Below, in pieces: positions 1-10,063 of a stretch of 64,000 nt of DNA. A program made the position numbers and the translations under genes. Every line of letters starts with the position of its first letter. Within the stretch, counting starts at the first letter, position 1. Source of the DNA: Streptosporangium violaceochromogenes (GTDB lineage: Bacteria > Actinomycetota > Actinomycetes > Streptosporangiales > Streptosporangiaceae); the NCBI RefSeq assembly GCF_014654615.1, contig NZ_BNBB01000005.1, positions 124,001 to 188,000 on the forward strand. Direction: 5' to 3'. The notes under the pieces were generated by a model that saw nothing but the letters and a program-made list of their open reading frames with translations, did no database searches and had not been told where the DNA came from.

Positions 1-1288
1 GCCGATGCCGCACCCGTTCCCAGTCGGGCAGCAAGCGGACCACCACGCCCGCCTGGTCCAGCTCCTCCCAGACCGGCACCGCCGCGCGTCCGGCGCCGAG
101 CAGCGCGACCAGCGCGTCCCTGGCCTCCTCGGGCCAGGGGACCGGCAGGGCGGGCGAGCGGGCCGCCAGCGCGTTCACGGTGGCGGGCGCGAGCGGCAGC
201 CCCGCCTCGGCCGCCGCCGCGGCGGCGCGCAGCAGGAGCACCGGGTCCCCGCCCGGGTCGGCCCCTCGGGCGAGCACGACCTCGCCGCCGTGCTCGACGA
301 CCCCGTCGGCGAGCGGGCGGCGGCCACGGGGCGCGGGGCGCGACAGCAGCCGGTCGGCGGTGCGCCAGGTGGCGTCGAAGGCGTGGGCCACCGTCCGGCC
401 GGCCTCGGCGAGCCTGCGCATCAGTGCCTCGGCGTCGAGCAGCCCCAGCGCGCCCGCGACCGCGTCCTGTTCCTGGAGCACCAGGCGGTCGGCCCCCCTG
501 GCGGTCACCAGATGCAGGCCGTGCCGGACGTCGAGCAGGAACTCGTACGCCTCGCGCACCCGGGGGCCCGGCGCCGAGGCGACCCAGGCGGCGGCCACGG
601 CCTGCATCGCCTGAACGTCACGGAGCCCGCCGCGCGCGTCCATGAGATCGGGTTCGAGCAGGAAGGCCAGCTCTCCGCTGTTCCCGGCCCGTTCGGCGAC
701 GGCCTCCCGCAGCTCCGCCAGGCGGCGGCCGGAGCCGGCCCGCCACCCGGCGAGCACCGCCTCGCGGACGGTCGCGGTCAGCTCGGGGTCCCCGGCGATG
801 TGCCGGGCCCGGATCAGCCCGAGCGCCGCCTTGAGGTCCCGCCCGGCGACCGCCACGGCCTCCCCGGTCGTCCGCACCGAGTGGTCGAGACCGACGCCCG
901 CGTCCCACAGCGGGTACCACAGGCGGTCGGCGACGCGCGCCACGTCGTCGCGCCCCCGGTGGAGCAGGACCAGGTCCAGGTCGCTGCCGGGGGCGAGCTC
1001 CGCCCGGCCCAGACTGCCCACCGCGACGAGCGCGAGCCCGCCGAAGGCCCCCCGCGGGGCACGGCCGCCGGGGTCCCCGCGCGCTCCCGCGCCGTCGTCC
1101 GCCGTGCCCGCCGCGGCATGTGCCCCCGTGCCCATCACGGCATGTGCCGCCGTGCCCGCCGCCGCGTCTCGTGCCGGGCGTCCGTACGGCGTGTCACAGG
1201 CGGCCCGGAGCAGGGCCGCCAGCCGGCGGTCGACGTCGGCGACCCGCTCCCTGCGGGCCGCCGCGTACGAGACGGTCTCCCCTCTCAC
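1..1288 (-). CDS. glnD: [Protein-PII] nucleotidyl(uridylyl/adenylyl)transferase GlnD, N-terminal part, cut by the window edge
   Basis: Last gene of amtB-glnB-glnD; it covalently modifies PII according to nitrogen status. About 430 residues are present and the C-terminus (HD and ACT domains) lies off the left edge. The nucleotidyltransferase signature G-S-L-G-R then S-D-L-D-L sits near residues 91-106, followed by the GlnD-typical LLEPDLMDARGGLRDVQ stretch. In actinobacteria the enzyme is usually an adenylyltransferase. The start is GTG at 1288 or GTG at 1297, both just after the glnB stop (1301-1303), so translation is probably coupled; neither has a well-spaced Shine-Dalgarno. Residues 42-65 are a degenerate repeat around G-T-x-A-H-A that pushes the catalytic motif back. 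Confidence 0.9.
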   Translation of the reverse strand, partial: MRGETVSYAAARRERVADVDRRLAALLRAACDTPYGRPARDAAAGTAAHAVMGTGAHAAAGTADDGAGARGDPGGRAPRGAFGGLALVAVGSLGRAELAPGSDLDLVLLHRGRDDVARVADRLWYPLWDAGVGLDHSVRTTGEAVAVAGRDLKAALGLIRARHIAGDPELTATVREAVLAGWRAGSGRRLAELREAVAERAGNSGELAFLLEPDLMDARGGLRDVQAMQAVAAAWVASAPGPRVREAYEFLLDVRHGLHLVTARGADRLVLQEQDAVAGALGLLDAEALMRRLAEAGRTVAHAFDATWRTADRLLSRPAPRGRRPLADGVVEHGGEVVLARGADPGGDPVLLLRAAAAAAEAGLPLAPATVNALAARSPALPVPWPEEARDALVALLGAGRAAVPVWEELDQAGVVVRLLPDWERVRHR

Positions 1289-1300
1289 CCCTCCCACCGG

Positions 1301-3174
<1,874 letters not shown>

Positions 3175-3175
<1 letters not shown>

Positions 3176-3221
3176 GGGCAGGCCGCGCCATCACGCGCGT
3201 CGGGCAGGCCGCGCCATCACG
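3175..3221. repeat. 21-bp direct repeat, two copies
   Basis: Two identical 21-base copies at 3175-3195 and 3201-3221 (unit starts CGGGCAGGCCGCGCC), spaced 26 bases start to start, lie between the sigma-factor terminator and the candidate GlnR boxes. No function is evident. Confidence 0.8.
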
Positions 3222-3273
3222 GCGCCGCGGGGCCCCGGAGGCCGTGGAGGACACCGGAGACGGAGAAGAGGGG

Positions 3274-3321
3274 AAAAAAGACGGCCCGGCGCGTCCCCAT
3301 GCGAGGGAACGCGCCGGGCCG
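3274..3321 (-). terminator. Intrinsic terminator of the sigma-factor gene
   Basis: On the minus strand a 13-base stem (CGGCCCGGCGCGT pairing with ACGCGCCGGGCCG, 3282-3321) with a 14-base loop is followed by TCTTTTTT (3274-3281). It lies 43 bases beyond the stop of the sigma gene and isolates it from amtB. Confidence 0.9.
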
Positions 3322-3363
3322 GTCGTCGGCGTTCGCGTCTTCCGGTTGGTCCTCCGGTGTCCG

Positions 3364-4302
3364 TCAGGCCGCCGAGGCCATCTTCCTGAGCCGGGCCAGC
3401 GCGTCGCGCTCGATACGGCGGGCGCGGTCGCGGCCGATGCCGTAACGCTCACCGACCTCGGTCAGCGTGTGCTCGCGGCCGTCCATCAGGCCGTAACGCC
3501 AGCGCAACATCTCGCGCGTCTGGCCCTCCAGGCCGGTCAGCCACTGCTCCAGGCGCTCGCGCTCCAGGATGTCCATGGCCTGCTGCTCGGGGTCGGCCCA
3601 CGTCTCGTCGGCGATCATGTCGCCGAGCTCGGTCTCGTCCTCGTCGCCCACGCCCAGTTGCAGGGAGACGGGGTCGGCGGCCCAGCGGCGGAGTTCGCGG
3701 ACCCGCTCGACCGGCAGCTCCAGCACGTCCGCCAGGTCGGCGTCCGTCGGCTCCTGATCGAACTCGGCCAGCATGTCGCGCCGGACCCGCATCAGCCTGG
3801 TCATCTGCTCACCGGCGTGGGTGGGCAGGCGGACCGGCCGCGCCTGCTCGTGGATCGATCGGCCCACGGACTGGCGGATCCACCAGGTGGCGTAGGTCGA
3901 GAACTTGTACCCCCGGCGGTAGTCGAACTTCTCGACCGCCCGCACCAGACCCAGATTGCCCTCCTGTACCAGATCGATCAGCGGCATTCCCCTTCCGGAG
4001 TATTTGCGCGCGACCGCCACGACAAGACGTAGGTTGGCCTGGATGAACTCGTCTTTGGCCCTCTGCCCCGAAATGGCCAGTCGTTCGAGTTCCTCGTCGG
4101 CCGCGTCCGCGATCCGCGGCTCCGTCAGCCCGCCGTCCAGCAACTGCTCCGCGAAGAGCCCCGCCTCGATCCGCTTGGCGAGCTCCACCTCCTCCTCCGC
4201 GGTGAGCAGGGGGACCCGCCCGATCTCGGCCAGGTAGGTCCCGAGCAGGTCTCGATCAGAGACATGCTGATCCTGCGTCCGATTCCCCGTCGGCTTCGCC
4301 AT
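3364..4302 (-). CDS. RNA polymerase sigma factor, sigma-70 family (RpoD/Hrd-like, group 2 type)
   Basis: 312 residues containing regions 1.2 (LLGTYLAEIGRVPLLTAEEE), 2 (DLVQEGNLGLVRAVEKFDY and FSTYATWWIRQSVGRSI, the core-binding and -10 recognition helices), 3, and 4.2 (TLTEVGERYGIGRDRARRIE, the -35 helix-turn-helix). It lacks the long acidic N-terminal region of the primary sigma factor, so it is more likely a non-essential Hrd/SigB-like paralogue. The ATG at 4302 has GAGG nine bases upstream. It is monocistronic, with its own terminator, and sits between hutF and amtB on the same strand. Confidence 0.92.
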   Translation of the reverse strand: MAKPTGNRTQDQHVSDRDLLGTYLAEIGRVPLLTAEEEVELAKRIEAGLFAEQLLDGGLTEPRIADAADEELERLAISGQRAKDEFIQANLRLVVAVARKYSGRGMPLIDLVQEGNLGLVRAVEKFDYRRGYKFSTYATWWIRQSVGRSIHEQARPVRLPTHAGEQMTRLMRVRRDMLAEFDQEPTDADLADVLELPVERVRELRRWAADPVSLQLGVGDEDETELGDMIADETWADPEQQAMDILERERLEQWLTGLEGQTREMLRWRYGLMDGREHTLTEVGERYGIGRDRARRIERDALARLRKMASAA

Positions 4303-4570
4303 CCGATGGCACCTCGCTCCGCCTGACTTATGGCGTGACCGCGCGCTCGCTCACGACCCCGTGCGCTCGGACACACCGCTTGCCTAATCAACGCCGGGAT
4401 CAGGGCAAAGATTCCCTAAAAAAGTACGCCCACAGAATGGTTTTGGATTTCCTCCTCAAGGAGGATGTCCCGGGGCGCGACGTCATGACGAGGGCGGCTG
4501 CCCTCCTCGGAAGGGTCCAAACAGGCTTCAGGCGAACGCGGCTTCCGGCCCCGTCCGGCCCTCCCTCCGC

Positions 4571-5923
4571 CTACTCCCCGCGCGCCTCGGCGACCGCCTC
4601 GGCGAGCATCGCGCCCACGTCGCCGAGGACGTGCCGCCCCTCCCTGACCATGTGACGGCCCCCGGACACCACCGAGTGCACGTCGGTGGCGGTCGCGGCG
4701 AAGACCACGGCCTCGGAGGCGTCGTCCCCGGCCGTGCCCGCCGTGCGGACCGAGTCCAGGCGCACCGAGACCAGGTCGGCCCACGCCCCCGGCACGAGCA
4801 TGCCCGCGTCCGGGAAGCCGAGCGAGGCGTGCCCCGAGGCGGTGGCGGCCTGGAGCAGTTCGGCGGCCGTCCAGTGGCCGCGCCGCTCGGTCACCAGCCG
4901 CTCGTCCAGCTCCACCGCCCGCGCCTCCTCGAACAGGTCGATGACCGCGTGGCTGTCGGAGCCGAGCGTGACCTGCGACCCCGCGTCGAACAGCGCCCTG
5001 GCCGGGCCGACGCCGTCGGCCAGGTCGCGCTCGGTCGTCGGGCACACGCAGACATACGTGCTGGACTGGCCGAGCAGCGCGATGTCCACGTCGGAGAGAT
5101 GGGTGGCGTGCACGGCCGTGCAGCGGGGGCCCAGCGCGCCGTGGTCACCCAGCACCTGGGCCGGGCTGGCGGCGTACACCTCCACGCACCCGGCGTTCTC
5201 CGTGCGCTGCTCGGAGACGTGGGTGTGCAGCGGGACGGCGTGGTGGTGGGAGAAGGCGCCGATCACCGGCAGCTGCTCGGCGGGGACCGCGTTCACCGAG
5301 TGGACCGCCGCCCCGATCTCGACGTCGTCCGCCGGCCGGTAGACGTCCAGGAGTTCCTCGGCCCGGACGGCCCACCTCCCGCTGTCGCCGTCCCCGAAGC
5401 GGAGCTGGGTGCCGGTCAGGGGGACGCCGATGCCGGAGGTCAGGTAGCAGGCGTCCAGCAGCGCGATGCGCAGCCCCGCCTCCCGCGCGGCCTCGACGAG
5501 CGCGTGCCCCATCGCGTTCGGGTCGTCGTACGGCCTGCCGCCCGGGGCGTGGTGCAGGTGGTGGAACTCCCCCACACAGGTGATGCCGGCCAGCGCCATC
5601 TCGGCGAACGTCGCCCTGGCCAGCCTGTGGTAGGAATCGGGGTCCAGCACGGCGGCCACGCCGTACATCCGCTCGCGCCAGCTCCACAGGTCGCCCTTCT
5701 CCCGCTCCGTCACCCCCCGCATGGCGCGGTGGAAGGCGTGGGAGTGCGCGTTGGCCAGGCCCGGCAGGGTCAGCCCGGCGAGCCGTACGGCCCCGGTGGG
5801 CGGGCGCGCCACGCCGGGAGTGATGTCGGAGATCCGGGAACCCGTGACGCCGACGACCACCCCGGCGACGACCTCGCCGGGCGGCAGCCAGGCCAGCTCA
5901 CACCAGTAGTTCAGCTCCAGCAC
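4571..5923 (-). CDS. hutF: Formimidoylglutamate deiminase (histidine degradation)
   Basis: A 450-residue amidohydrolase-superfamily enzyme that hydrolyses N-formimidoyl-L-glutamate to N-formylglutamate and ammonia. The metal motif HSH is at 60-62 (NAHSHAFHRAMRG, typical of HutF), with later ligands in PLHTHVSEQ and the aspartate of LGSDSHAV. GTG 5923 is preferred because GGAGG lies five bases upstream and the family starts near YWCE-AWLP; an upstream GTG at 5965 is in frame but has no ribosome site. No other hut gene is next to it here. It releases ammonia, which may be why it sits near the nitrogen operon, but that link is inference. Confidence 0.88.
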   Translation of the reverse strand: MLELNYWCELAWLPPGEVVAGVVVGVTGSRISDITPGVARPPTGAVRLAGLTLPGLANAHSHAFHRAMRGVTEREKGDLWSWRERMYGVAAVLDPDSYHRLARATFAEMALAGITCVGEFHHLHHAPGGRPYDDPNAMGHALVEAAREAGLRIALLDACYLTSGIGVPLTGTQLRFGDGDSGRWAVRAEELLDVYRPADDVEIGAAVHSVNAVPAEQLPVIGAFSHHHAVPLHTHVSEQRTENAGCVEVYAASPAQVLGDHGALGPRCTAVHATHLSDVDIALLGQSSTYVCVCPTTERDLADGVGPARALFDAGSQVTLGSDSHAVIDLFEEARAVELDERLVTERRGHWTAAELLQAATASGHASLGFPDAGMLVPGAWADLVSVRLDSVRTAGTAGDDASEAVVFAATATDVHSVVSGGRHMVREGRHVLGDVGAMLAEAVAEARGE

Positions 5924-5984
5924 AAGGTCCTCCAGGCGACGGTGAGGAGGCTTTCCGCGGGGCACCCGACTATCTCATCCGGAT

Positions 5985-6065
5985 ATTTCTCCCATTATGC
6001 GAATAAAGGCATTCACGAATGGGTCGCGTTCCTCATATGAAGCACCCAAAAATATCTAAACCGGG
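5985..6065 (-). promoter_or_regulatory. AT-rich control region upstream of hutF
   Basis: A sharply AT-rich island in a GC-rich window, directly upstream of hutF and downstream of the SDR gene. It contains the 12-base palindrome CATTCACGAATG (6010-6021) and runs such as CCAAAAATATC. It is the obvious place for the hutF promoter and operator; the regulator is not identifiable. Confidence 0.4.
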
Positions 6066-6111
6066 ATCAACTCTCACCCCCGGCCCTCTGACCCCGCCGA
6101 CCTCGCGGGCG

Positions 6112-6837
6112 TCAGGCGACCGGCCCCGCCGAGGGCCGGACGGTGATCTCGGTGACGTGGGCGTCGGGAGAGGCCGTGACCGCCGCCAGCACCACCCGGG
6201 CCACCGAGTCGGGGGACAGGTATCTCTCCGGCTCGTAGGCCGCGCCCTCCTGGGCCCGCACCCCGCGCTGCATGTCGGTGGCCACCCGCCCCGGGTAGAC
6301 GGAGGTCACCCGGAGTTCGGGCTCCTCCTGCCGCAGCGCGTCGGCGAAGGCGCGCAGCGCGAACTTGCTGGCGGCGTACGAACCCCAGCGGGGGTTGGCC
6401 CGCTGCCCCGCCCCCGAGTTGATCAGAACGACGTGCCCCCGGGCCACCCGCAGCGCGGGCAGCAGCAGCCGGGTCAGCTCCACCGCCGCGACCACGTTGA
6501 CCTCCAGCGTGCGCCGCCAGACCTCGGCGGGGGTCTGCGCGATCGTCCCGAGCGTCGCGACGCCCGCGCTGTGCACCAGCACGTCGAGCCGGTCGATCCC
6601 GGCGACGTCGGCCTCGGTGACGGCGGTGAGCTCCACCGGCCACGGGCGTGCCTCCATCGCTCCGGCCGCCCCCGTCCCTTCGTCCGCCGCGCCCGCCGGC
6701 CCCGCGGCCACCCCCGCCAGCGCCCCGGCGTCCCGCCCTCCGAGCAGCAGGTCGTAGGAGGGTGCCAGAGCCCGCGCGATCGCGGCCCCCACCCCCCGGG
6801 AGGCCCCGGTCACCAACGCGAGAGGACGTGCGGACAT
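6112..6837 (-). CDS. Short-chain dehydrogenase/reductase (SDR)
   Basis: 241 residues with a classical Rossmann NAD(P) site near the start (TGASRGVGAAIA), the NSG-containing strand (HVVLINSGAGQ) and the YAASK catalytic Tyr-Lys pair. ATG 6837 (MSARPLALVTGAS) is chosen; a longer in-frame ATG at 6945 would add 36 low-complexity residues before the fold. A Gly/Ala-rich stretch follows the first beta-alpha unit. Substrate unknown; the family includes diverse alcohol and ketone oxidoreductases. Confidence 0.82.
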   Translation of the reverse strand: MSARPLALVTGASRGVGAAIARALAPSYDLLLGGRDAGALAGVAAGPAGAADEGTGAAGAMEARPWPVELTAVTEADVAGIDRLDVLVHSAGVATLGTIAQTPAEVWRRTLEVNVVAAVELTRLLLPALRVARGHVVLINSGAGQRANPRWGSYAASKFALRAFADALRQEEPELRVTSVYPGRVATDMQRGVRAQEGAAYEPERYLSPDSVARVVLAAVTASPDAHVTEITVRPSAGPVA

Positions 6838-7067
6838 GCGAGCCACCCTACTCCGCTCCCCCCGGATCCTCACCGCGCGGGGCTCCGGCGTCTCGGTGTC
6901 AGCCGGCGGTCCCGTGGGAAAAGGCGAGCTCCCGCGAAAAACCACTTGAGCTTCTCCCCGTGAGAGGCTTCAGTCTCTCTCCGGAACGTGCCGGGCCGCC
7001 CGACGGCTCCCATCCGAAACCTTCACAGCCCATCCGGCTCTGCGGCCGCCCCTCGAACGGAGCACCC

Positions 7068-8027
7068 ATGATCATTGAAGCGCACGACCTCCGTAAGACC
7101 TTCGTCGCCAGACGCGGGCGCGGCAAGACCGAGAAGGTCGAGGCCGTCCGGGGCATCGACCTCACGGTGAGCGAGGGCGAGATCTTCGCCGCCCTCGGCC
7201 CCAATGGCGCGGGGAAAACGACCACCGTCCGAATGCTCGCCACCTTCACCGCCCCCACCTCGGGAACCGCCCGGGTGGCCGGGCACGACGTGGTGAAAGA
7301 GGCCGCGAAGGTCCGGGAGAAGATCGGCTACGTCAGCCAGGCCGGAGGCGTGGACGACAACGCCCCCGGGCGGGAGAGCCTTCTGCTGGCCGCGCGGATC
7401 GCCGGGCTCTCCCGGAGCCAGGCGCACACCCGCGCGGGCGAGCTGCTGGAGACCTTCAGCCTGACCGAGATCGCCGACCGGCCGGTGAAGACCCTCTCCG
7501 GCGGGCAGAAGCGGCGGTTCGCGCTGGCCATCGGCCTGGTGAACCGGCCGCCGCTGGTCTTCCTGGACGAGCCGACCACCGGCCTGGACCCGCAGAACCG
7601 CGCCAACCTGTGGGACGAGGTCCGCGCCCTGCGCGACCAGGGCACCGGCGTGCTGCTGACCACCCACTACCTGGACGAGGCCGACGCGTTGTGCGACCGG
7701 CTCGTCATCATCGACCACGGGATGATCGTCGCCGAGGGCACGCCGGAGAAGCTCAAGAGGGAGGTGGCGGGCGACGTCGTCACGCTCAAACTCGACGACC
7801 TGCCCTCCGGGGAGAAGCTGCTGGCGGCGCAGCCGTACATCAAGGAGACCCGCGCCGAGGACGACACCCTGCGCGCCTATCTCGACGACGGCGAGCACAA
7901 CCTGCCCGCCCTGCTGCGCGCCCTGGAGAGCGGGGGCCTGGCGATCCGTTCCATCTCCCTGGCGCGGGCCACGCTCGACGACGTCTTCCTCCGGCACACC
8001 GGCCGCTCCCTCCGCGACGCCGCCTGA
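7068..8027 (+). CDS. ABC transporter ATP-binding protein, DrrA (drug-resistance) family
   Basis: 319 residues. Walker A GPNGAGKTT, signature LSGGQKRR, Walker B VFLDEPTTG and the C-terminal DrrA-type extension (VVTLKLDDL...) are all visible. It energises export by the permease encoded 33 bases downstream. The start is ATG 7068 (MIIEAHDLRKTF); the frame is open far upstream without a plausible start. In antibiotic producers such pairs extrude drugs or lipids, but no biosynthetic cluster is visible here. Confidence 0.9.
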   Translation: MIIEAHDLRKTFVARRGRGKTEKVEAVRGIDLTVSEGEIFAALGPNGAGKTTTVRMLATFTAPTSGTARVAGHDVVKEAAKVREKIGYVSQAGGVDDNAPGRESLLLAARIAGLSRSQAHTRAGELLETFSLTEIADRPVKTLSGGQKRRFALAIGLVNRPPLVFLDEPTTGLDPQNRANLWDEVRALRDQGTGVLLTTHYLDEADALCDRLVIIDHGMIVAEGTPEKLKREVAGDVVTLKLDDLPSGEKLLAAQPYIKETRAEDDTLRAYLDDGEHNLPALLRALESGGLAIRSISLARATLDDVFLRHTGRSLRDAA

Positions 8028-8059
8028 CTGCCTCCCTCCGACCCCCTTTAAGGACCCTC

Positions 8060-8809
8060 ATGTTCCGGCACACCATGCTCTTTCTCGGCTACGAGCTCGG
8101 GAACGTCCGCCGCAACCCGGTCTGGCCGCTGTTCGGCATCCTGCAACCGGTGCTCTACCTGCTGCTGTTCGCCCCGCTGCTGACCACCATGACCAAGGGC
8201 GGGACGCTGGCCGACGCGCTGCGGATGTTCACCCCCGGCGCGATGATGATGATCGCCCTGTTCGGCTCGCTGTTCACCGGCTTCACCATGATCAACGAGA
8301 CCCGCAACGGGGTGCTGGAGCGGCTGGCCGTCAGCCAGGCGTGGCGCCCGGCGATCATCCTCGGCCGGGTGATCAAGGACGTGCTCGTGCTGATCGTCCA
8401 GTCGCTCCTGGTGATGGGCGTGGCCATGCTGATGGGCCTGCGGCTGGGCGTGGCCTCCCTGCTGCTGATGCTGCTGCTCATGGCGGCCACCGGCCTGTTC
8501 GCCACCGGCATCTCCTACGGCCTGGCCCTGGCGGTCCGCGACGAGGGCGGCATGTCGCAGATCGTGCAGTTCTTCGCGCTGCCGCTGACCCTGCTCGCCG
8601 GGATGCTGCTGCCGATCTCGCTCGGTCCCCAGTGGATGCAGACGGTGGCGAGGTTCAACCCGCTCTACTACTCGGTCGAGGCGGGCCGCTCCCTGTTCGC
8701 CGGGCACCTGTCCGACTCGACGATCCCGATCGCCTTCGGTCTGTTCGCCGTGCTCGGTGTTCTCACCCTCACCTGGGCGGTTCGCTCGCTCAGAAGCCTG
8801 GCGGGCTGA
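8060..8809 (+). CDS. ABC-2 type transporter permease, DrrB family
   Basis: 249 residues with about six membrane helices and the ABC-2 consensus near the end (FNPLYYSVEAGRSLF). It is the membrane partner of the ATPase just upstream, with AAGGA before ATG 8060. Its last 20 bases overlap the 3' end of the convergent rpiR-type gene, and no terminator separates them. The exported substrate cannot be told from sequence. Confidence 0.88.
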   Translation: MFRHTMLFLGYELGNVRRNPVWPLFGILQPVLYLLLFAPLLTTMTKGGTLADALRMFTPGAMMMIALFGSLFTGFTMINETRNGVLERLAVSQAWRPAIILGRVIKDVLVLIVQSLLVMGVAMLMGLRLGVASLLLMLLLMAATGLFATGISYGLALAVRDEGGMSQIVQFFALPLTLLAGMLLPISLGPQWMQTVARFNPLYYSVEAGRSLFAGHLSDSTIPIAFGLFAVLGVLTLTWAVRSLRSLAG

Positions 8810-9665
8810 TCGCCCCCGGCCGGGGCGCCGACGGGTGAACGACCAGCGGGCCCGAGGTGAAGACGGCCGCCTGGTCGATCATCCGTTCGTACTCCTCCAG
8901 CCGGGCCTGCGTGCGCAGCGGCGCCGCGTCCGCCATGGCCTCCACCAGCACCATGGCCAGGGCGAGCGGCGCCGTGTGCGCGTCGAACACCAGGCGTTCA
9001 CCGACCGGGGCGTCCAGCACCACGTCGGCCTCGAACGGCACCTCGCGCCGGTCGGTGATCACCGCGGTCCGCAGGCCCAGCTCCCTGGCGCTCCTGAGGG
9101 CCTGTACGGCCTCGGCCGGATAGCGGGGAAGCATCACCGCCACCAGCCATCCGGCTCCTGCACGCCGCGCGGCGTGCAGTTGCTCGGCGAGTTCGGAACC
9201 GCCGTGGGTCAGCAGGCGGACATCGGGGTGGATCCTGCGGGCGAAGTAGGCGAAAGTGGTCGCGAGCCCGCTGGAGACCCGCAGGCCGAGCACCGGCAGC
9301 GGCTCGCAGGCCGCCAGCGCGGTGCCCAGCGCCGTGACGGTCGAGGGGTCGACCAGCCCCTCTCGCACGGCGCGCAGGTTCTCGATCTCGGCGTCGATCG
9401 CGCTCTGGAGGTCGTTGGCGCGCGAGGGATTGCGTTCCCCCACGACGAAGGGCCGAAGAGCCTGCCTCAGCTCGGGGTAGCCCGCGAAGCCGAGCACCGT
9501 GGCGAACCTGGTCACCGACGGCTGGCTCACCCCGGCCCGTTCCGCCAGCTCCACACTGGACAGGAAGACGGCCTCGGCCAGGTGCTCGTCGAGATAGCGC
9601 GCGATCCGCCGCTGCGCGGGCGACAGTCGCCGGCCCTCCAGAAGTCGATCGAGTCCGTCGCCCAC
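8790..9665 (-). CDS. MurR/RpiR family transcriptional regulator
   Basis: 291 residues: an N-terminal HTH_6 domain (LSPAQRRIARYLDEHLAEAVFLSS then GVSQPSVTRFATVLGFAGY) and a C-terminal SIS phosphosugar-binding domain. GTG 9665 has GGGAGGGG a few bases upstream. Members usually sense a phosphorylated sugar or catabolite. The gene is convergent with and overlaps the DrrB-type gene by 20 bases. Its target is unknown and no sugar operon is adjacent. Confidence 0.88.
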   Translation of the reverse strand: MGDGLDRLLEGRRLSPAQRRIARYLDEHLAEAVFLSSVELAERAGVSQPSVTRFATVLGFAGYPELRQALRPFVVGERNPSRANDLQSAIDAEIENLRAVREGLVDPSTVTALGTALAACEPLPVLGLRVSSGLATTFAYFARRIHPDVRLLTHGGSELAEQLHAARRAGAGWLVAVMLPRYPAEAVQALRSARELGLRTAVITDRREVPFEADVVLDAPVGERLVFDAHTAPLALAMVLVEAMADAAPLRTQARLEEYERMIDQAAVFTSGPLVVHPSAPRPGAISPPGF

Positions 9666-9797
9666 GTCCCCTCCCAGCGCTCGTTCCCCACGGGCGTTCC
9701 CACCCGGCCCCCGTGTCGTTCATACACCGCGGGCGAGCGGCGGCGAGCACGGCGGCGGGAAGCTTCCGGGGATACCCGGCCGGTCTTCGGGGGCAAG

Positions 9798-9833
9798 GGG
9801 CATCCCGGGCCGAAGAACCCGGGATGCCCTTTT
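9798..9833 (+). terminator. Strong hairpin with T-tract, plus orientation
   Basis: Perfect 12-base stem GGGCATCCCGGG/CCCGGGATGCCC (9798-9809 and 9818-9829), eight-base loop, then TTTT. The T-tract favours termination of plus-strand transcripts, although the only plus genes upstream are the DrrAB pair ending at 8809, beyond the antisense rpiR gene. It could also serve the ABC exporter ending at 10064 on the minus strand, but no U-tract lies on that side. The rest of 9666-10063 holds no gene. Confidence 0.7.
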
Positions 9834-10063
9834 CCCGGTTGCCACCTCGATCTGCGCCCTGGCCCTCGCCCCGCACGGACTGGACCGGAGATCGAGCTCG
9901 GCAGGCGCCCGCCGGGCGCCGTTGAGCGAAGGAGAGGCTCCGCACAGGCCGGGATGCCCGGTTTCCCCGGCGGCCAACCGGCCCGCGGGCCCGGTGTCCG
10001 AACTATCCACCTACGCCCTGGGACGTTCTCCGGCACGGGCCGCCTGGCGGACGAGCCCCGGCC

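Noticed and set aside
4450..4465. Hairpin TCCTCC-TCAA-GGAGGA as a terminator of hutF or a ribosome-site switch
   Set aside because: Only six pairs, no T-tract, and no ORF with proper spacing follows.
6112..8809. SDR plus DrrAB pair as part of an antibiotic cluster
   Set aside because: No biosynthetic core enzyme (PKS, NRPS, terpene or RiPP genes) is present nearby.
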